From: Parahaliea mediterranea
GTDB lineage: Bacteria > Pseudomonadota > Gammaproteobacteria > Pseudomonadales > Halieaceae
Reading direction: 5' to 3'
Assembly (NCBI RefSeq): GCF_017255185.1
Contig: NZ_JAFKCZ010000007.1
Span: 62,001 to 126,000, forward strand
Length of the DNA: 64,000 nucleotides
Both the position numbers and the translations under genes were made by a program. Each line of letters opens with the position of its first letter. Position 1 is the stretch's first letter. Under the pieces are notes generated by a model. That model was given only the letters and a program-made list of their open reading frames with translations, ran no database searches and had not been told where the DNA came from. Below are positions 19,458-29,162 of this stretch, one piece after another.

Positions 19458-20984
19458 CTATTTGCCGGCGCGCCCGAGGTAGAGGCGGTAGGCGACGTTG
19501 TCGGTCTCCTCCCAGTAGCGATAGCCCACCCGGTCCAGCACCTCGCGGAACTGGCCGCGCTCGCCGCGGGGCACCTGCACGCCCACCAGGATACGGCCGT
19601 AGGCCGCGCCGTGATTGCGGTAGTGGAACATGGAGATGTTCCACTTCTGGCCCAGCCCCGAGAGGAATTTCAGCAGCGCCCCGGGGCGCTCGGGAAATTC
19701 CACCCGGAACACGGTCTCGTCGCCGACCTCCGCCGGGGCCCGGCCACCCACCATGTAGCGGATATGCAACTTGGCCATCTCGTTGTCGGTGAGATCCTCG
19801 CACTCGTAGCCGGAATCCCTCAGCTCCGCCAGCAATTCCGGGAAGTCGCCACCCGGGGTGATGCTCAGCCCCACGAACACCAGCGCCCGCTCCGGGTCGG
19901 TGTAGCGGTAATTGAACTCGGTGATATTGCGCCTGCCGAGCGCGCCGCAGAAGGCCCGGAAGCTGCCCGGGCGCTCGGGAATGGTGACGCTGATCACCGC
20001 CTCGCGCTGCTCGCCGATCTCGGTGCGCTCGGAAATATAGCGCAGGCGGTCGAAGTTGGTGTTGGCGCCGCTGACGATGGCCAGCAACTGCCGACCGCTC
20101 AGCCCCTCGCGCTCCACGTACTTCTTCATGCCCGCCAGGGCCAGGGCCCCGGCGGGCTCGGCGATGCCGCGGGTATCCTCGAAAATGTCCTTGATGGCGG
20201 CGCACATCTCGTCGGTGCTGGCGGTGATCACTTCGTCCACCGTGTCGCGGATCACCCGGAAGGGCTCCTTGCCGATCTGGGCCACGGCGCAACCCTCGGC
20301 GAACAGACCCACTTCCGGCAGCTTGTCCCGGCGCCCGCGCTCGAGGGCCAGCTTGAGGCAGGCCGCGTCCTCGGGCTCCACGCCGATAATGCGGGTGTCG
20401 GGCCAGACATAGCGGATATAGGCCGCCACCCCGGCCAGCAACCCGCCGCCGCCCACCGGCACGAACACCGCGTCCAGCGGCGCCTGGTGCTGGCGCACGA
20501 TCTCCATGCCCACGGTGCCCTGCCCGGCGATCACGTCGGGATCGTCGAAGGGGTGGACATAGACCATGCCCTGCTTGTCCACCAGTTCCTGGGCGCGGGC
20601 CGCGGCCTCCTCGAAAGCGTCGCCGTGCAGCACCACCTTCGCCCCCCAACCGCGCACGGCGTCCACCTTGATGGTCGGCGTGGTGCGCGGCATCACGATC
20701 GTGGCCTTCACCTTCATGCGCTGGGCGGCCATGGCGAGGCCCTGGGCGTGGTTGCCCGCGGAAGCCGCCACCACGCCGCGCTGGCGCTCGGCATCGCTGA
20801 GGCGCTGCATCTTGTTGTAGGCGCCGCGCAGCTTGAAGGAAAATACCGGCTGCAAGTCCTCGCGCTTGAGCCACACGGTGTTACCCAGCCTGGCCGACAT
20901 CAGCGCGGCCTCCTGCACCGGGGTTTCCCGCGCCACGTCGTAGACGCGGGCATCGAGAATGCGTTTGATATAGGTCTGCGGCAT
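19458..20984 (-). CDS. ilvA: Threonine ammonia-lyase, biosynthetic
   Basis: A 508-residue PLP enzyme that deaminates threonine to 2-oxobutyrate, the first step of isoleucine synthesis. The PLP Lys is in FSFKLRGAYNKM. ASAGNHAQG binds the cofactor phosphate region and VPVGGGGLLAG is the glycine loop. Two C-terminal ACT-like regulatory domains (from about residue 330) mark the isoleucine-inhibited biosynthetic form. The ATG at 20984 is preferred over a GTG five codons upstream. It diverges from rpiA, as in Pseudomonas. Confidence 0.95.
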   Translation of the reverse strand: MPQTYIKRILDARVYDVARETPVQEAALMSARLGNTVWLKREDLQPVFSFKLRGAYNKMQRLSDAERQRGVVAASAGNHAQGLAMAAQRMKVKATIVMPRTTPTIKVDAVRGWGAKVVLHGDAFEEAAARAQELVDKQGMVYVHPFDDPDVIAGQGTVGMEIVRQHQAPLDAVFVPVGGGGLLAGVAAYIRYVWPDTRIIGVEPEDAACLKLALERGRRDKLPEVGLFAEGCAVAQIGKEPFRVIRDTVDEVITASTDEMCAAIKDIFEDTRGIAEPAGALALAGMKKYVEREGLSGRQLLAIVSGANTNFDRLRYISERTEIGEQREAVISVTIPERPGSFRAFCGALGRRNITEFNYRYTDPERALVFVGLSITPGGDFPELLAELRDSGYECEDLTDNEMAKLHIRYMVGGRAPAEVGDETVFRVEFPERPGALLKFLSGLGQKWNISMFHYRNHGAAYGRILVGVQVPRGERGQFREVLDRVGYRYWEETDNVAYRLYLGRAGK

Positions 20985-21101
20985 GGCGTTGTCGGGCACT
21001 GTCAGTGGACGGAACCGGGCATGTTAATGGAGCTTCGCCGCATTTTCAGCCCCGCGACCATTCTCAGCGGTAATTTTGCTGAATCACCCGCGCCCCTTTC
21101 C

Positions 21102-21107
21102 TATAAT
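21102..21107 (+). promoter_or_regulatory. -10 element of the rpiA promoter
   Basis: A perfect TATAAT lies 36 bases upstream of the rpiA start. TTGCTG at 21076-21081 is 20 bases away, too far for an ideal -35, so only the -10 is proposed. Confidence 0.45.
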
Positions 21108-21142
21108 GACGGCCCAGCCGACCACACCCGCGGGAACAAGCC

Positions 21143-21817
21143 ATGACCCAGGACGAACTGAAACAGGCGGTGGCGCAAGCCGCCCTGGCCTACATCGAAA
21201 CGAAACTGGAGGACGACACGGTGCTGGGCATCGGCACCGGCTCCACCGCCAATCTGTTCATCGACGCCCTCGCTCCGCACAAGGGACGTATCGAGGCCAC
21301 GGTGGCCAGCTCGGAGGCCTCCGCCGAGCGCCTGCGATCCCACGGCATTCCGGTGTTCGATCTCAACGCGGTGGACCGGGTGGACTTCTACATTGACGGC
21401 GCCGACGAGGCCAACCGCGCCCTGCAGCTGATCAAGGGCGGCGGCGCGGCCCTCACCCGGGAAAAAATCGTGGCCGCGGTCGCCAGGGAATTCATCTGTA
21501 TCGCCGACGACAGCAAACTGGTGCACACCCTGGGCGCCTTTCCGCTGCCGGTGGAAGTGATTCCGATGGCCCGCAGCCACGTGGCCCGGGAACTGGTCAA
21601 GCTGGGGGGCGACCCGGTCTACCGCGAAGGTGTGGTGACCGACAACGGCAACATCATTCTCGACGTGCACAACTTCGCCATCGCCCAACCCCTGGGCACC
21701 GAGGAAAAAATCAATAACATCACCGGGGTGGTGACCAATGGCATCTTCGCGCTGCGCCCGGCGGACGTGTTGCTGCTGGGCACGGCCTCCGGCGTGAAAA
21801 CCCTGTACGCGGAATAA
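21143..21817 (+). CDS. rpiA: Ribose-5-phosphate isomerase A
   Basis: A 224-residue enzyme that interconverts ribose-5-phosphate and ribulose-5-phosphate in the pentose phosphate pathway. The phosphate-binding [15 protein letters not shown] and the catalytic [17 protein letters not shown] are intact, as is ALTREKIVA. Length is normal. It is monocistronic, followed by a hairpin. Confidence 0.97.
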   Translation: MTQDELKQAVAQAALAYIETKLEDDTVLGIGTGSTANLFIDALAPHKGRIEATVASSEASAERLRSHGIPVFDLNAVDRVDFYIDGADEANRALQLIKGGGAALTREKIVAAVAREFICIADDSKLVHTLGAFPLPVEVIPMARSHVARELVKLGGDPVYREGVVTDNGNIILDVHNFAIAQPLGTEEKINNITGVVTNGIFALRPADVLLLGTASGVKTLYAE

Positions 21818-21819
21818 CG

Positions 21820-21845
21820 ACACCGCGCCGCTGGCGGCGCGGTGT
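21820..21845 (+). terminator. Hairpin terminator after rpiA
   Basis: ACACCGCGCC and GGCGCGGTGT form a perfect 10-bp stem around GCTGGC, followed by a short T run, immediately after the rpiA stop. Confidence 0.6.
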
Positions 21846-21885
21846 TTGAGCCATCTCCTCTAACTTTAGGAGAGCCGCGAACCGG

Positions 21886-22989
21886 CTAGCGGATGTGGCG
21901 GGTCAGGAAGGACACCAGGCCCTCTCCCGAGGGGTCTTCGAGGGCGAAGGCCGGCTCCTCCACGTAGGCCACGCTCTCCAGGCCCACCGCCATCGCCCGC
22001 TCGTGCACCGCCAGCGCGTGCAGGCCGTGGTGCAGAAACAAATTGAGCAAATCGTCGGGGCTCACGGCGTAGTTGTGCACGTAGATCGGCGCGTCCCCCG
22101 CGTCCATTAGCTCCAGCATGTCCACGTCGGCCCGATAGGCGCGGTTTTCCTCGCTGTCCAGGTCCGCCACGGCCGGCACCCCGAGGAAGGTCAACAGGAA
22201 GTTGGAGGCGCCGATGGCCTCGCTGACGGTCACGATATCCGTGCCGCCCAATACCGCCGCGAAGGGCTCGATCACCGGCGCCAGGACCCGCTCCCAGTCG
22301 ACGAGGTCGTAGGTGGACTGGGTGGCCAGGGCGCCCACCGCGCGAACCCGGGTGGACTCGCGCAGCACCGGATCGTCGCTGCTAGGGTCCGCCAGGTCGT
22401 CGTGGGTACCGAGCCACAGGCTGGTGCCCGCGCCCGCGGAACCGCCGTAGAGGGCGACGTTGTCCGGGTCTAGATTGAGGCTCTCGAAGTGGTAGCGCAT
22501 GAACTGCAGCGCCCGGGCGCTGTCCAGCATCGAGACCCGCACTCCGCCCTGGGCCGCGGCCGCGGCGATGTCACCGTCGTCATCCGGCACCTCCAGCAGG
22601 CTGTAGTTGATGGCGGCATAAGCCACGCAGGCCTGCAGGAACTCGCGGATATGATCGCCGAAGCGCTCGTGCGCGCTGCTCTTGTCGCCGCCGGTGAAAC
22701 CGCCGCCGTGGATATAGATCACCAGCGGAGTCCGGTCGTCGCAATCGCTGGGGAGATAGATATCGAAGACATTGCGCTCACCCTCGCCGTAGGCCACGTT
22801 CGCCACATAGTCGGCATTGGCCCCCTCCAGCGCGATGGGGGGCTCGGAGTAGGTCAGCTCCAGGGCGGGCCGCGGCGGCTCCTGGGGTTCCGGCGGAGTG
22901 GCCGGGTCGTTGCGGCTGTCTCCGCTGTCGCTGCACGCAAACAGCGCGCCGCAGGCCAGTGCCAGGGCGAATCGGGGAAGGGGGATCAC
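21886..22989 (-). CDS. Alpha/beta hydrolase (carboxylesterase-like) lipoprotein
   Basis: A 367-residue predicted lipoprotein. The signal peptide [15 protein letters not shown] ends in a lipobox-type Cys, followed by a Pro/Glu-rich linker. The catalytic domain has the oxyanion-hole motif [14 protein letters not shown] and the nucleophile elbow [12 protein letters not shown], as in the hormone-sensitive lipase/BD-FAE type. GTG at 22989 is chosen because AAGGAAAG lies just upstream. The substrate is unknown; an ester or acylated sugar is plausible. Confidence 0.75.
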   Translation of the reverse strand: MIPLPRFALALACGALFACSDSGDSRNDPATPPEPQEPPRPALELTYSEPPIALEGANADYVANVAYGEGERNVFDIYLPSDCDDRTPLVIYIHGGGFTGGDKSSAHERFGDHIREFLQACVAYAAINYSLLEVPDDDGDIAAAAAQGGVRVSMLDSARALQFMRYHFESLNLDPDNVALYGGSAGAGTSLWLGTHDDLADPSSDDPVLRESTRVRAVGALATQSTYDLVDWERVLAPVIEPFAAVLGGTDIVTVSEAIGASNFLLTFLGVPAVADLDSEENRAYRADVDMLELMDAGDAPIYVHNYAVSPDDLLNLFLHHGLHALAVHERAMAVGLESVAYVEEPAFALEDPSGEGLVSFLTRHIR

Positions 22990-23156
22990 GGTCTTTCCTT
23001 GTTGCCATGTTGTCGGCGCGTACATTAAACCCTGCGGCGTTGCATGGCCAGCGCCGGGGTAATCCGTGGTCATTTCTGCGACGCCCGCTTTTTTGCTATT
23101 CTTTCTGCCCTTTCGCTGACGACTATCGCCCGACCTGCGGGCGTACAGGTGTACCC

Positions 23157-25001
23157 ATGCCAGACTACCGTTCCAAGACCTCCACCGCCGGCCGCAACAT
23201 GGCCGGCGCCCGCGCGCTCTGGCGGGCCACCGGCATGAAGGACGAGGACTTCCAGAAGCCCATCATCGCCGTGGTCAACTCCTTTACCCAGTTCGTGCCC
23301 GGCCACGTACACCTGAAGGACCTGGGCCAACTGGTGGCGCGGGAGATCGAGGCGGCCGGCGGGGTGGCCAAGGAATTCAACACCATCGCCGTGGACGACG
23401 GCATCGCCATGGGCCACGACGGCATGCTCTACAGCCTGCCCTCCCGGGACCTGATCGCCGACTCGGTGGAGTATATGGTCAACGCCCACTGCGCCGACGC
23501 CATGGTGTGCATCTCCAACTGCGACAAGATCACCCCCGGTATGCTGAACGCCGCCATGCGCATCAACATCCCGGTGGTGTTCGTCTCCGGCGGCCCCATG
23601 GAAGCCGGCAAGACCAAGTTGTCGGAGCACAAATTGGACCTGGTGGACGCCATGGTGATCGCAGCGGATTCCGACGCCGACGACGCCAAAGTCGAGGAGT
23701 ACGAGCGCTCCGCCTGCCCCACCTGCGGTTCCTGCTCGGGCATGTTCACCGCCAACTCGATGAACTGCCTCACCGAGGCCCTGGGCCTGTCACTGCCCGG
23801 CAACGGCTCCACCCTGGCCACCCACGCCGACCGCGAGCAACTGTTCCACCGCGCGGGCCAGTTGGTGGTGGAACTGTGCCGGCGCTACTACGGCGAGGGC
23901 GACGACTCGGTGCTGCCGCGCAACATCGGCAGCCGGGCGGCCTTCGAGAACGCCATGGCACTGGACATTGCCATGGGCGGCTCCACCAATACCATTCTGC
24001 ACCTGCTGGCCGCGGCCCAGGAGGCGGAGCTGGACTTCACCATGGCCGACATCGACCGCCTGTCGCGCCAGGTGCCGCAGCTGTGCAAGGTGGCCCCCAA
24101 CACGCCCCTGTACCACATGGAGGACGTGCACCGCGCCGGCGGCGTGATGGGCATCCTCGGCGAACTGGGCCGCGCGGGATTGCTGCACACCGACGTGCCC
24201 ACCGTGCATGCGCGCAGCATGGGCGAGGCCTTGGAGCAGTGGGACGTGGCCAGCACCGCCGACGAGGCCGTGCACCGCTTTTTCAGCGCGGGCCCGGGCG
24301 GCATCCCCACCCAGACCGCCTTCAGCCAGGACACCCGCTGGCCCAGCCTCGACCTGGACCGCGAGAACGGCTGCATCCGCCGCCTGGAACACGCCTACTC
24401 CCGCGAGGGCGGCCTGGCGGTGCTGTTCGGCAACATCGCCGAAAACGGCTGCGTGGTGAAAACCTCGGGGGTGGACGAGAGTATCCTCACCTTCTCCGGC
24501 CCGGCCTACATCTGCGAAAGCCAGGACGCCGCGGTGGAGGATATTCTCGCCGGCAAGGTGAAAGAGGGCGACGTGGTGATTATCCGCTACGAGGGCCCCC
24601 GCGGCGGGCCCGGCATGCAGGAGATGCTCTACCCCACCAGCTACCTGAAATCCAAGGGCCTGGGCAAGGCCTGCGCCCTGCTGACCGACGGCCGCTTCTC
24701 CGGCGGCACCTCGGGCCTGTCCATCGGCCACGTATCGCCCGAGGCGGCGGCCGGCGGCGCCATCGGCCTGGTGGAAGCGGGAGACATCATCGAGATCGAC
24801 ATCCCCGGCCGCGGCATCAACGTCAAACTGTCGGACGAAGAGCTGGCCGCCCGGCGCGCGGCGATGGAGGCCAAGGGCGGCGCCGCCTGGCAGCCCGCCG
24901 AGCCGCGGCAGCGCAAGGTCAGCGCGGCCCTCAAGGTCTACGCCAAGATGGCCACCAGCGCCGACAAGGGCGCGGTGCGGGATTTGTCCCAGCTGGATTG
25001 A
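23157..25001 (+). CDS. ilvD: Dihydroxy-acid dehydratase
   Basis: A 614-residue iron-sulfur enzyme that dehydrates dihydroxy-acids in valine and isoleucine synthesis. Cluster and active-site segments are [32 protein letters not shown] and [14 protein letters not shown]. It begins [20 protein letters not shown], essentially the E. coli N-terminus, and is full length. Its unlinked neighbour ilvA supplies the isoleucine branch. Confidence 0.97.
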   Translation: MPDYRSKTSTAGRNMAGARALWRATGMKDEDFQKPIIAVVNSFTQFVPGHVHLKDLGQLVAREIEAAGGVAKEFNTIAVDDGIAMGHDGMLYSLPSRDLIADSVEYMVNAHCADAMVCISNCDKITPGMLNAAMRINIPVVFVSGGPMEAGKTKLSEHKLDLVDAMVIAADSDADDAKVEEYERSACPTCGSCSGMFTANSMNCLTEALGLSLPGNGSTLATHADREQLFHRAGQLVVELCRRYYGEGDDSVLPRNIGSRAAFENAMALDIAMGGSTNTILHLLAAAQEAELDFTMADIDRLSRQVPQLCKVAPNTPLYHMEDVHRAGGVMGILGELGRAGLLHTDVPTVHARSMGEALEQWDVASTADEAVHRFFSAGPGGIPTQTAFSQDTRWPSLDLDRENGCIRRLEHAYSREGGLAVLFGNIAENGCVVKTSGVDESILTFSGPAYICESQDAAVEDILAGKVKEGDVVIIRYEGPRGGPGMQEMLYPTSYLKSKGLGKACALLTDGRFSGGTSGLSIGHVSPEAAAGGAIGLVEAGDIIEIDIPGRGINVKLSDEELAARRAAMEAKGGAAWQPAEPRQRKVSAALKVYAKMATSADKGAVRDLSQLD

Positions 25002-25009
25002 CGAAAGCC

Positions 25010-25037
25010 CGCCCGCCGGGCCAGGGCCCGGCGGGCG
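25010..25037 (+). terminator. GC-rich hairpin after ilvD
   Basis: CGCCCGCCGGGCC and GGCCCGGCGGGCG are perfect 13-base complements around AG, nine bases after the ilvD stop. There is no T tract on the plus strand, so its strength as an intrinsic terminator is uncertain. It also lies just past the stop of the convergent lipoprotein gene. Confidence 0.5.
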
Positions 25038-25049
25038 CGACTCGCCGCG

Positions 25050-25499
25050 CTATTCGGCGCGGCAGTTCAGCGAAAACTCAAGCCTGAGACCGTCGGGATG
25101 CAGGGCCCGGGCGGCTTCGTTTTCCGCCCGCAACAGGGCCGAGCCCGAAACCCCACGCTTATCGCCTTTGGTTCGCGGCGCCTCGCTCCGGTCTAGCAGG
25201 TAGTACGCATCGCCTTCCTTTGCCAACGCCACGTTGACGTTCCGGGGCTGGCTGAAGTTAAACGCCGCCTCACCGGGCAAACGCTCGAAGCGCAGCTTCA
25301 GGAATTCGTCCCCGTTGCTTTGCATGATGTACTCTTCGCCATCGAAAATTTCGCCGCATTTCGCATCGGCGAGCGCGATCCGCTGGTCGTTGAGGCTCAT
25401 CCAGCTATCGCCAGAGGTTTCGGCACAGGCGACAAGCGCCATCGGACATAGCAGCGCCAGAAAGCCGCTGCAGGCCACACGGGTTAATGAATCAGACAT
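25050..25499 (-). CDS. Predicted lipoprotein, family not recognised
   Basis: A 149-residue exported protein. The signal peptide CSGFLALLCPMALVAC ends in a lipobox (LVAC), predicting a lipoprotein processed by Lgt. The mature part has CGEIFDGEEYIMQSNGDEFL and ends FSLNCRAE, with two Cys that may pair. The start at 25499 gives the best signal peptide. It is the most downstream of four consecutive minus-strand genes for exported proteins. Confidence 0.65.
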   Translation of the reverse strand: MSDSLTRVACSGFLALLCPMALVACAETSGDSWMSLNDQRIALADAKCGEIFDGEEYIMQSNGDEFLKLRFERLPGEAAFNFSQPRNVNVALAKEGDAYYLLDRSEAPRTKGDKRGVSGSALLRAENEAARALHPDGLRLEFSLNCRAE

Positions 25500-25561
25500 G
25501 GGTTTGGCGACTCCTTGGAAAACCTGCCCGGGGAACACCCGGATTGTGGTAGCAGCTTCGA

Positions 25562-26107
25562 TTACTGCTCAAAGCGCACCAAGCCGGTGTCAAAGCTGCC
25601 TTTTAACGGTCGGCAATTACCCAGATCCGGCTCTGAATAAAAGCCCGCTTGATAGCATACCGAGCCGGCGAAGGTCCCTTTCGCCCGCCCGGAATCCCCC
25701 AACTCCAGAGTGTCCAACTCCAGCTCAACCCGGGCGCCGCTCTGCGCGCTATCGTAGAACGGGCCGGACATACCTTCCGGCCAGAAAGAGAGGGAAGCCT
25801 CAAAAAACGCCGACGAACCCGCTTCGCCCATCAGACTGAACGAAAGGGAAAGTACATTATCCATGAGGCCGCCAGTCTCGAGGTCATGCGCCTGGATATT
25901 GACCATGGTCAAGCCGCCCATCTTCGTGTACGAGGCGGAGCCCTCTCGCTCGCCGGCGGGAGCCAGCGTCACTCCCGTGTAACTATCACCACCGAGAGTC
26001 GCGGTCACTGTTCCCAGGGTATCCTCCGAGTTGCCGCACGCAGCAACCAGGCCCGCACCAAGCACTGCAATAAGCCCGGCGCCCTTCTGTATCAACTTGC
26101 TTGTCAT
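25562..26107 (-). CDS. Predicted lipoprotein, family not recognised
   Basis: A 181-residue exported protein. The signal sequence IQKGAGLIAVLGAGLVAAC ends in VAAC. The mature region is rich in Gly, Ser and Thr with alternating hydrophobic strands (TVTATLGGDSYTGVTL, then VELELDTLELGD), suggesting an all-beta fold. Two C-terminal Cys lie in VCYQAGFYSEPDLGNC. It precedes the 25050 lipoprotein gene and may be co-expressed with it. Confidence 0.65.
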   Translation of the reverse strand: MTSKLIQKGAGLIAVLGAGLVAACGNSEDTLGTVTATLGGDSYTGVTLAPAGEREGSASYTKMGGLTMVNIQAHDLETGGLMDNVLSLSFSLMGEAGSSAFFEASLSFWPEGMSGPFYDSAQSGARVELELDTLELGDSGRAKGTFAGSVCYQAGFYSEPDLGNCRPLKGSFDTGLVRFEQ

Positions 26108-26191
26108 GTTGTATCCATCCTATTCCGAGCCTGTCCCCCGACGACTCACACCGGCGGCGACGCGCGACCAGGGCGATCCCGCCTGCGCGCC

Positions 26192-27055
26192 TTAGAAAAG
26201 CCTGTCCAGAACACTGTCAACGACGTTGTCCACAGCCTTGTCTGTCGCACGGTCAACCGCACGATCGGCTTTGCCCTCGGCCCGGTCCTGCTGGCGTTCC
26301 GTTTTGCGCTTGAAGAAATCGGCCAGCCCACCTCCCCCGGTTTCATCGTCCGCCTCTGCCTCGCCGCGCCCTTGCCTACCGCCCGTGAAGTCGCCCAGCG
26401 ACGGTAGCTGCATCGGCTCGGCCGGCAATGCAAACCTCGCCGCGTCTGGCTTGACTGACTTCACCTGGGTAATGCTGTACTCATCCCCCTGGCGCAGCAC
26501 ACCCCAGCCGCCGTCATTCACAAAGGCTTCCGCCTCGCCCAAGGCTCCCGCCTGCTGCTCGCCGAGCGCGGAGAGCAAGATTCCGGTCATGCCGAACATG
26601 GCGCGGGTGAACGCCGCCACGTCCTCGTGTCGGGTGAGCACCATGGTCGACGTCGTCGTCCGACCGCTGTTGTCCACCGCCCGCATCTCATAGACCTCCC
26701 CCTTTATACCCGCAACCGTTTCCGATTTGCCGGTGGATTCAATAGATGCTATCTCTTGAATATCCGTATCCCAAAAGGCGCCCTGCTGCCACGCGTCGCC
26801 CATGGTGGAAATGGCCTGGGCAATATCAATCACCATGATGTTGCCCCCATCGCTTACCACGGAGTAGAGGCTGCCCTCGCGCATTAACATGTAGCCCTGC
26901 CCGGAAGGGTCCTCCATTCGCATCATGCCGCCATCGGTGAATTCGACGCGCATTGATTCGCCGCCCGATGCCACGGTGACGACACCATCGGCCCACGCCT
27001 GGAAAGTCGCCGACAGTGTGAATACGGCGCCGATCAGTATGCTTTTAACTCTCAT
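26192..27055 (-). CDS. Exported DUF4412-like protein with charged amphipathic tail
   Basis: A 287-residue protein with a cleavable signal peptide (KSILIGAVFTLSATFQAWA, cleaved before DG). The central region resembles DUF4412-type beta-rich proteins, with YMLMREGSLYSVVSDGG and VAGIKGEVYEMRAVD; this is a weak resemblance. The last 40 residues form a highly charged helix in which D-R/K-A-V steps recur (DRAVDRATDKAVDNVVDSVL). The start at 27055 places GGGAAAG just upstream. In-frame Met codons at 27067 and 27073 are alternatives. Confidence 0.6.
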   Translation of the reverse strand: MRVKSILIGAVFTLSATFQAWADGVVTVASGGESMRVEFTDGGMMRMEDPSGQGYMLMREGSLYSVVSDGGNIMVIDIAQAISTMGDAWQQGAFWDTDIQEIASIESTGKSETVAGIKGEVYEMRAVDNSGRTTTSTMVLTRHEDVAAFTRAMFGMTGILLSALGEQQAGALGEAEAFVNDGGWGVLRQGDEYSITQVKSVKPDAARFALPAEPMQLPSLGDFTGGRQGRGEAEADDETGGGGLADFFKRKTERQQDRAEGKADRAVDRATDKAVDNVVDSVLDRLF

Positions 27056-27183
27056 GGCTTTCCCCATTTTCATGTACAGGTTTAGAAGCCCACGACATCG
27101 ACAATACACATTCCGCTCGACCATCAGATCGGAATTGCGTCGTTGGTGGGTTGTATCGTAGGTAGTCGCTGCAAAATAGCCGT

Positions 27184-27879
27184 TCAGTGACGACCGGTCT
27201 GCAACCACCGCCCCCGGCCAAAACGGCGCAGCCCGAGCAGGACTATCAGCCCCGAGAGAAGCGCCGTCGCCCCCCCTGACAGGACGGGGACAGGCCGGGC
27301 GTCAAGGCCCGACGACACCGTCAGCGAAAAGGGCGCGGGAGTCGCGGTTCCCGCCAAACTGGAGTCACTTAGGAACACAATGTCAGTGCACTTCTGCGCA
27401 TTGATGTTGGTACAGGATGCGCGGGAAAAAGCGCGACCAACACCGGAGCCCGTTCCGCCAGCAAGCGCCGCCTCGAACATGAAGCCATGCAACAGGTCAC
27501 TCACATTGTGCGGGGGGAGCGGGGAACTAAGCCCCACGCCTACCTCCGTCAGGTTACCCGCGGAATCAGTGGTGACAATGAATTGCCGACTGAGGCCGGG
27601 AAGCTCCACGCTATTGGCCGAAGTGAAGCTGTTGACGCCATCACTGAACGACCAGGCGGTAACCAGGTCCGCCCCCAGAGGACCAATTTCCGCGGACGAC
27701 ATGTTGGCAGGCAGTGCGCCGGCCAGGGTAAAGAACCCTTCAATACGCATGCCTGTGTTGTACAGAGGGCCAGTAATATCCCCCGACGAATAGTTGTCGC
27801 TGCTAAATTGGTATGTGATCTGTTGCGCATGGCTGGCGCCCGCTGCAAACAACAGCAGTAGTCCTAGAAGTGTCTTCAC
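27184..27879 (-). CDS. Exported protein with a VPVL/IPTL-CTERM-like sorting tail
   Basis: A 231-residue protein with a signal peptide (KTLLGLLLLFAAGASHA) and an extracellular beta-rich body of PEP-CTERM type (ITYQFSSDNYSSGDITG). The tripartite tail starts RPVPVLSGG, continues with a hydrophobic helix (ATALLSGLIVLLGL) and ends with basic RRFGRGR. This matches the layout of PEP-CTERM and IPTL-CTERM sorting signals, though the short motif deviates from both. No exosortase or archaeosortase gene is in the window. Confidence 0.65.
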   Translation of the reverse strand: MKTLLGLLLLFAAGASHAQQITYQFSSDNYSSGDITGPLYNTGMRIEGFFTLAGALPANMSSAEIGPLGADLVTAWSFSDGVNSFTSANSVELPGLSRQFIVTTDSAGNLTEVGVGLSSPLPPHNVSDLLHGFMFEAALAGGTGSGVGRAFSRASCTNINAQKCTDIVFLSDSSLAGTATPAPFSLTVSSGLDARPVPVLSGGATALLSGLIVLLGLRRFGRGRWLQTGRH

Positions 27880-28186
27880 ATTTGCCCCTTGCTGTCTCGC
27901 TTCCCTGGATGATTTCTAAGGCTGCCCCTGAAAGCCGTCCTGGCACGCCCGGCACGACAACCGGGGCCTATGGTAGGCAAAAATCGCGCGGATATTTGTC
28001 CTGCATTTGTACTACAGCGCATTGCATTGCCGACGTGACGCGGACTTGTCTTGCTGGCGTTCGCCAGGCTGCCAGGACACCTGCTCAAACGCCGCCAAAC
28101 TGGCGGGCATTGCCGATGACTTTATCCTGCCGTTTATTCTAGTATTGCCAAACCGACAACGAGGCCAAGAAACCCCTGGCATCACT
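27880..28186. other. Divergent intergenic region, island proteins versus LuxR regulator
   Basis: This 307-base gap separates the minus-strand sorting-tail protein from the plus-strand LuxR-type regulator and must carry both promoters. No clear consensus promoter, ncRNA or credible small gene was found. Short open frames here lack family-like content. Base composition is less GC-rich than in the housekeeping blocks. Confidence 0.4.
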
Positions 28187-29128
28187 ATGCATTCCAAACG
28201 TACTGCCGATTTTCTGCTAAACCTGCACGACGCCAGCATGTTCCTGTCACCAGCCGCGTTCCAGGAGTGGGCCCTGAACGAGATTCAGCGGCTGATTGAC
28301 TTCGATTTCGCCATTTGGGGAGCTGGCGACGGCAAACGCCGGCAGCTCCATACCGCGACCATCCTGCACCAGGCGGACTCGCTATTTGAAACCTGGGAAA
28401 CCGTCAAACACGAGGATCCGTTCGCCAACCTGGTAATTGACAACACCGGCAAGACATGGAGCTCATGCCACCTGGATGGTTTCCACGACAGCCGGGCCTA
28501 CCGGGAACACTGGGGCCGCTATGAGGCGAAGCAGCTTCTCTCTACGATGGAGGTGGACCCGCGCACGGAACTGCATATCTTCGTAACGCTGGCTCGCGAC
28601 GCGCTGCAACAGCGGTTTTCGGCATCCGATACGCAGCTGAAAAACCTTATTAGCGGCCATCTCTTTCTCGCCGCCCGCCACAACGACATGCATAACCTGC
28701 GCTCGCTACAGGCGCCAGCCGCCTTCATCGACAGTCGCGGACTACTCAACGCCGCGTTGCCGGAGTTCATCGCACTGGTCGTCGACGAGTGGGGGCGCAA
28801 GGCCAAACAGCAGCTGCCAGAGGCGGTAAATCGCAGCCTTTGGGAGAGCGGCAACTATCGTAACCACCGCATCGCGCTCAACGCTGAGCGCATCAACCAT
28901 CGGCTACTGGTCCGCGCTGGAATATTCCCCGAAGTGCGGCTGAGCGCGCGCGAGCTGGAAGTCGCCTGGGCCTACGTGAAAGGCAATACGCACAAGGAGG
29001 TGGCGCGTATGCTCGCGATCTCGCCAACCACGGTGAGAACCCATGTGTCGCGCATCTACCAGAAGCTCGATATTTCCGACAAGGCCGAATTGGCCCTGTG
29101 GCTAAACGGCAGCGGCGGGCTTATGTAA
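28187..29128 (+). CDS. LuxR-type transcriptional regulator with unknown N-terminal sensor domain
   Basis: A 313-residue protein. The C-terminal LuxR-type helix-turn-helix is clear (LSARELEVAWAYVKGNTHKE, then SPTTVRTHVSRIYQKL, about residues 245-305). The N-terminal 230 residues resemble GAF/autoinducer-type folds only loosely (IQRLIDFDFAIWGAGDGK) and have no receiver domain. No luxI-like synthase is nearby. It diverges from the exported-protein genes at 25.0-27.9 kb and may control them, which is inference. Confidence 0.8.
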   Translation: MHSKRTADFLLNLHDASMFLSPAAFQEWALNEIQRLIDFDFAIWGAGDGKRRQLHTATILHQADSLFETWETVKHEDPFANLVIDNTGKTWSSCHLDGFHDSRAYREHWGRYEAKQLLSTMEVDPRTELHIFVTLARDALQQRFSASDTQLKNLISGHLFLAARHNDMHNLRSLQAPAAFIDSRGLLNAALPEFIALVVDEWGRKAKQQLPEAVNRSLWESGNYRNHRIALNAERINHRLLVRAGIFPEVRLSARELEVAWAYVKGNTHKEVARMLAISPTTVRTHVSRIYQKLDISDKAELALWLNGSGGLM

Positions 29129-29162
29129 ACCCCGTCGCGCAGGCACCCGGGGCAGGCAAGGC

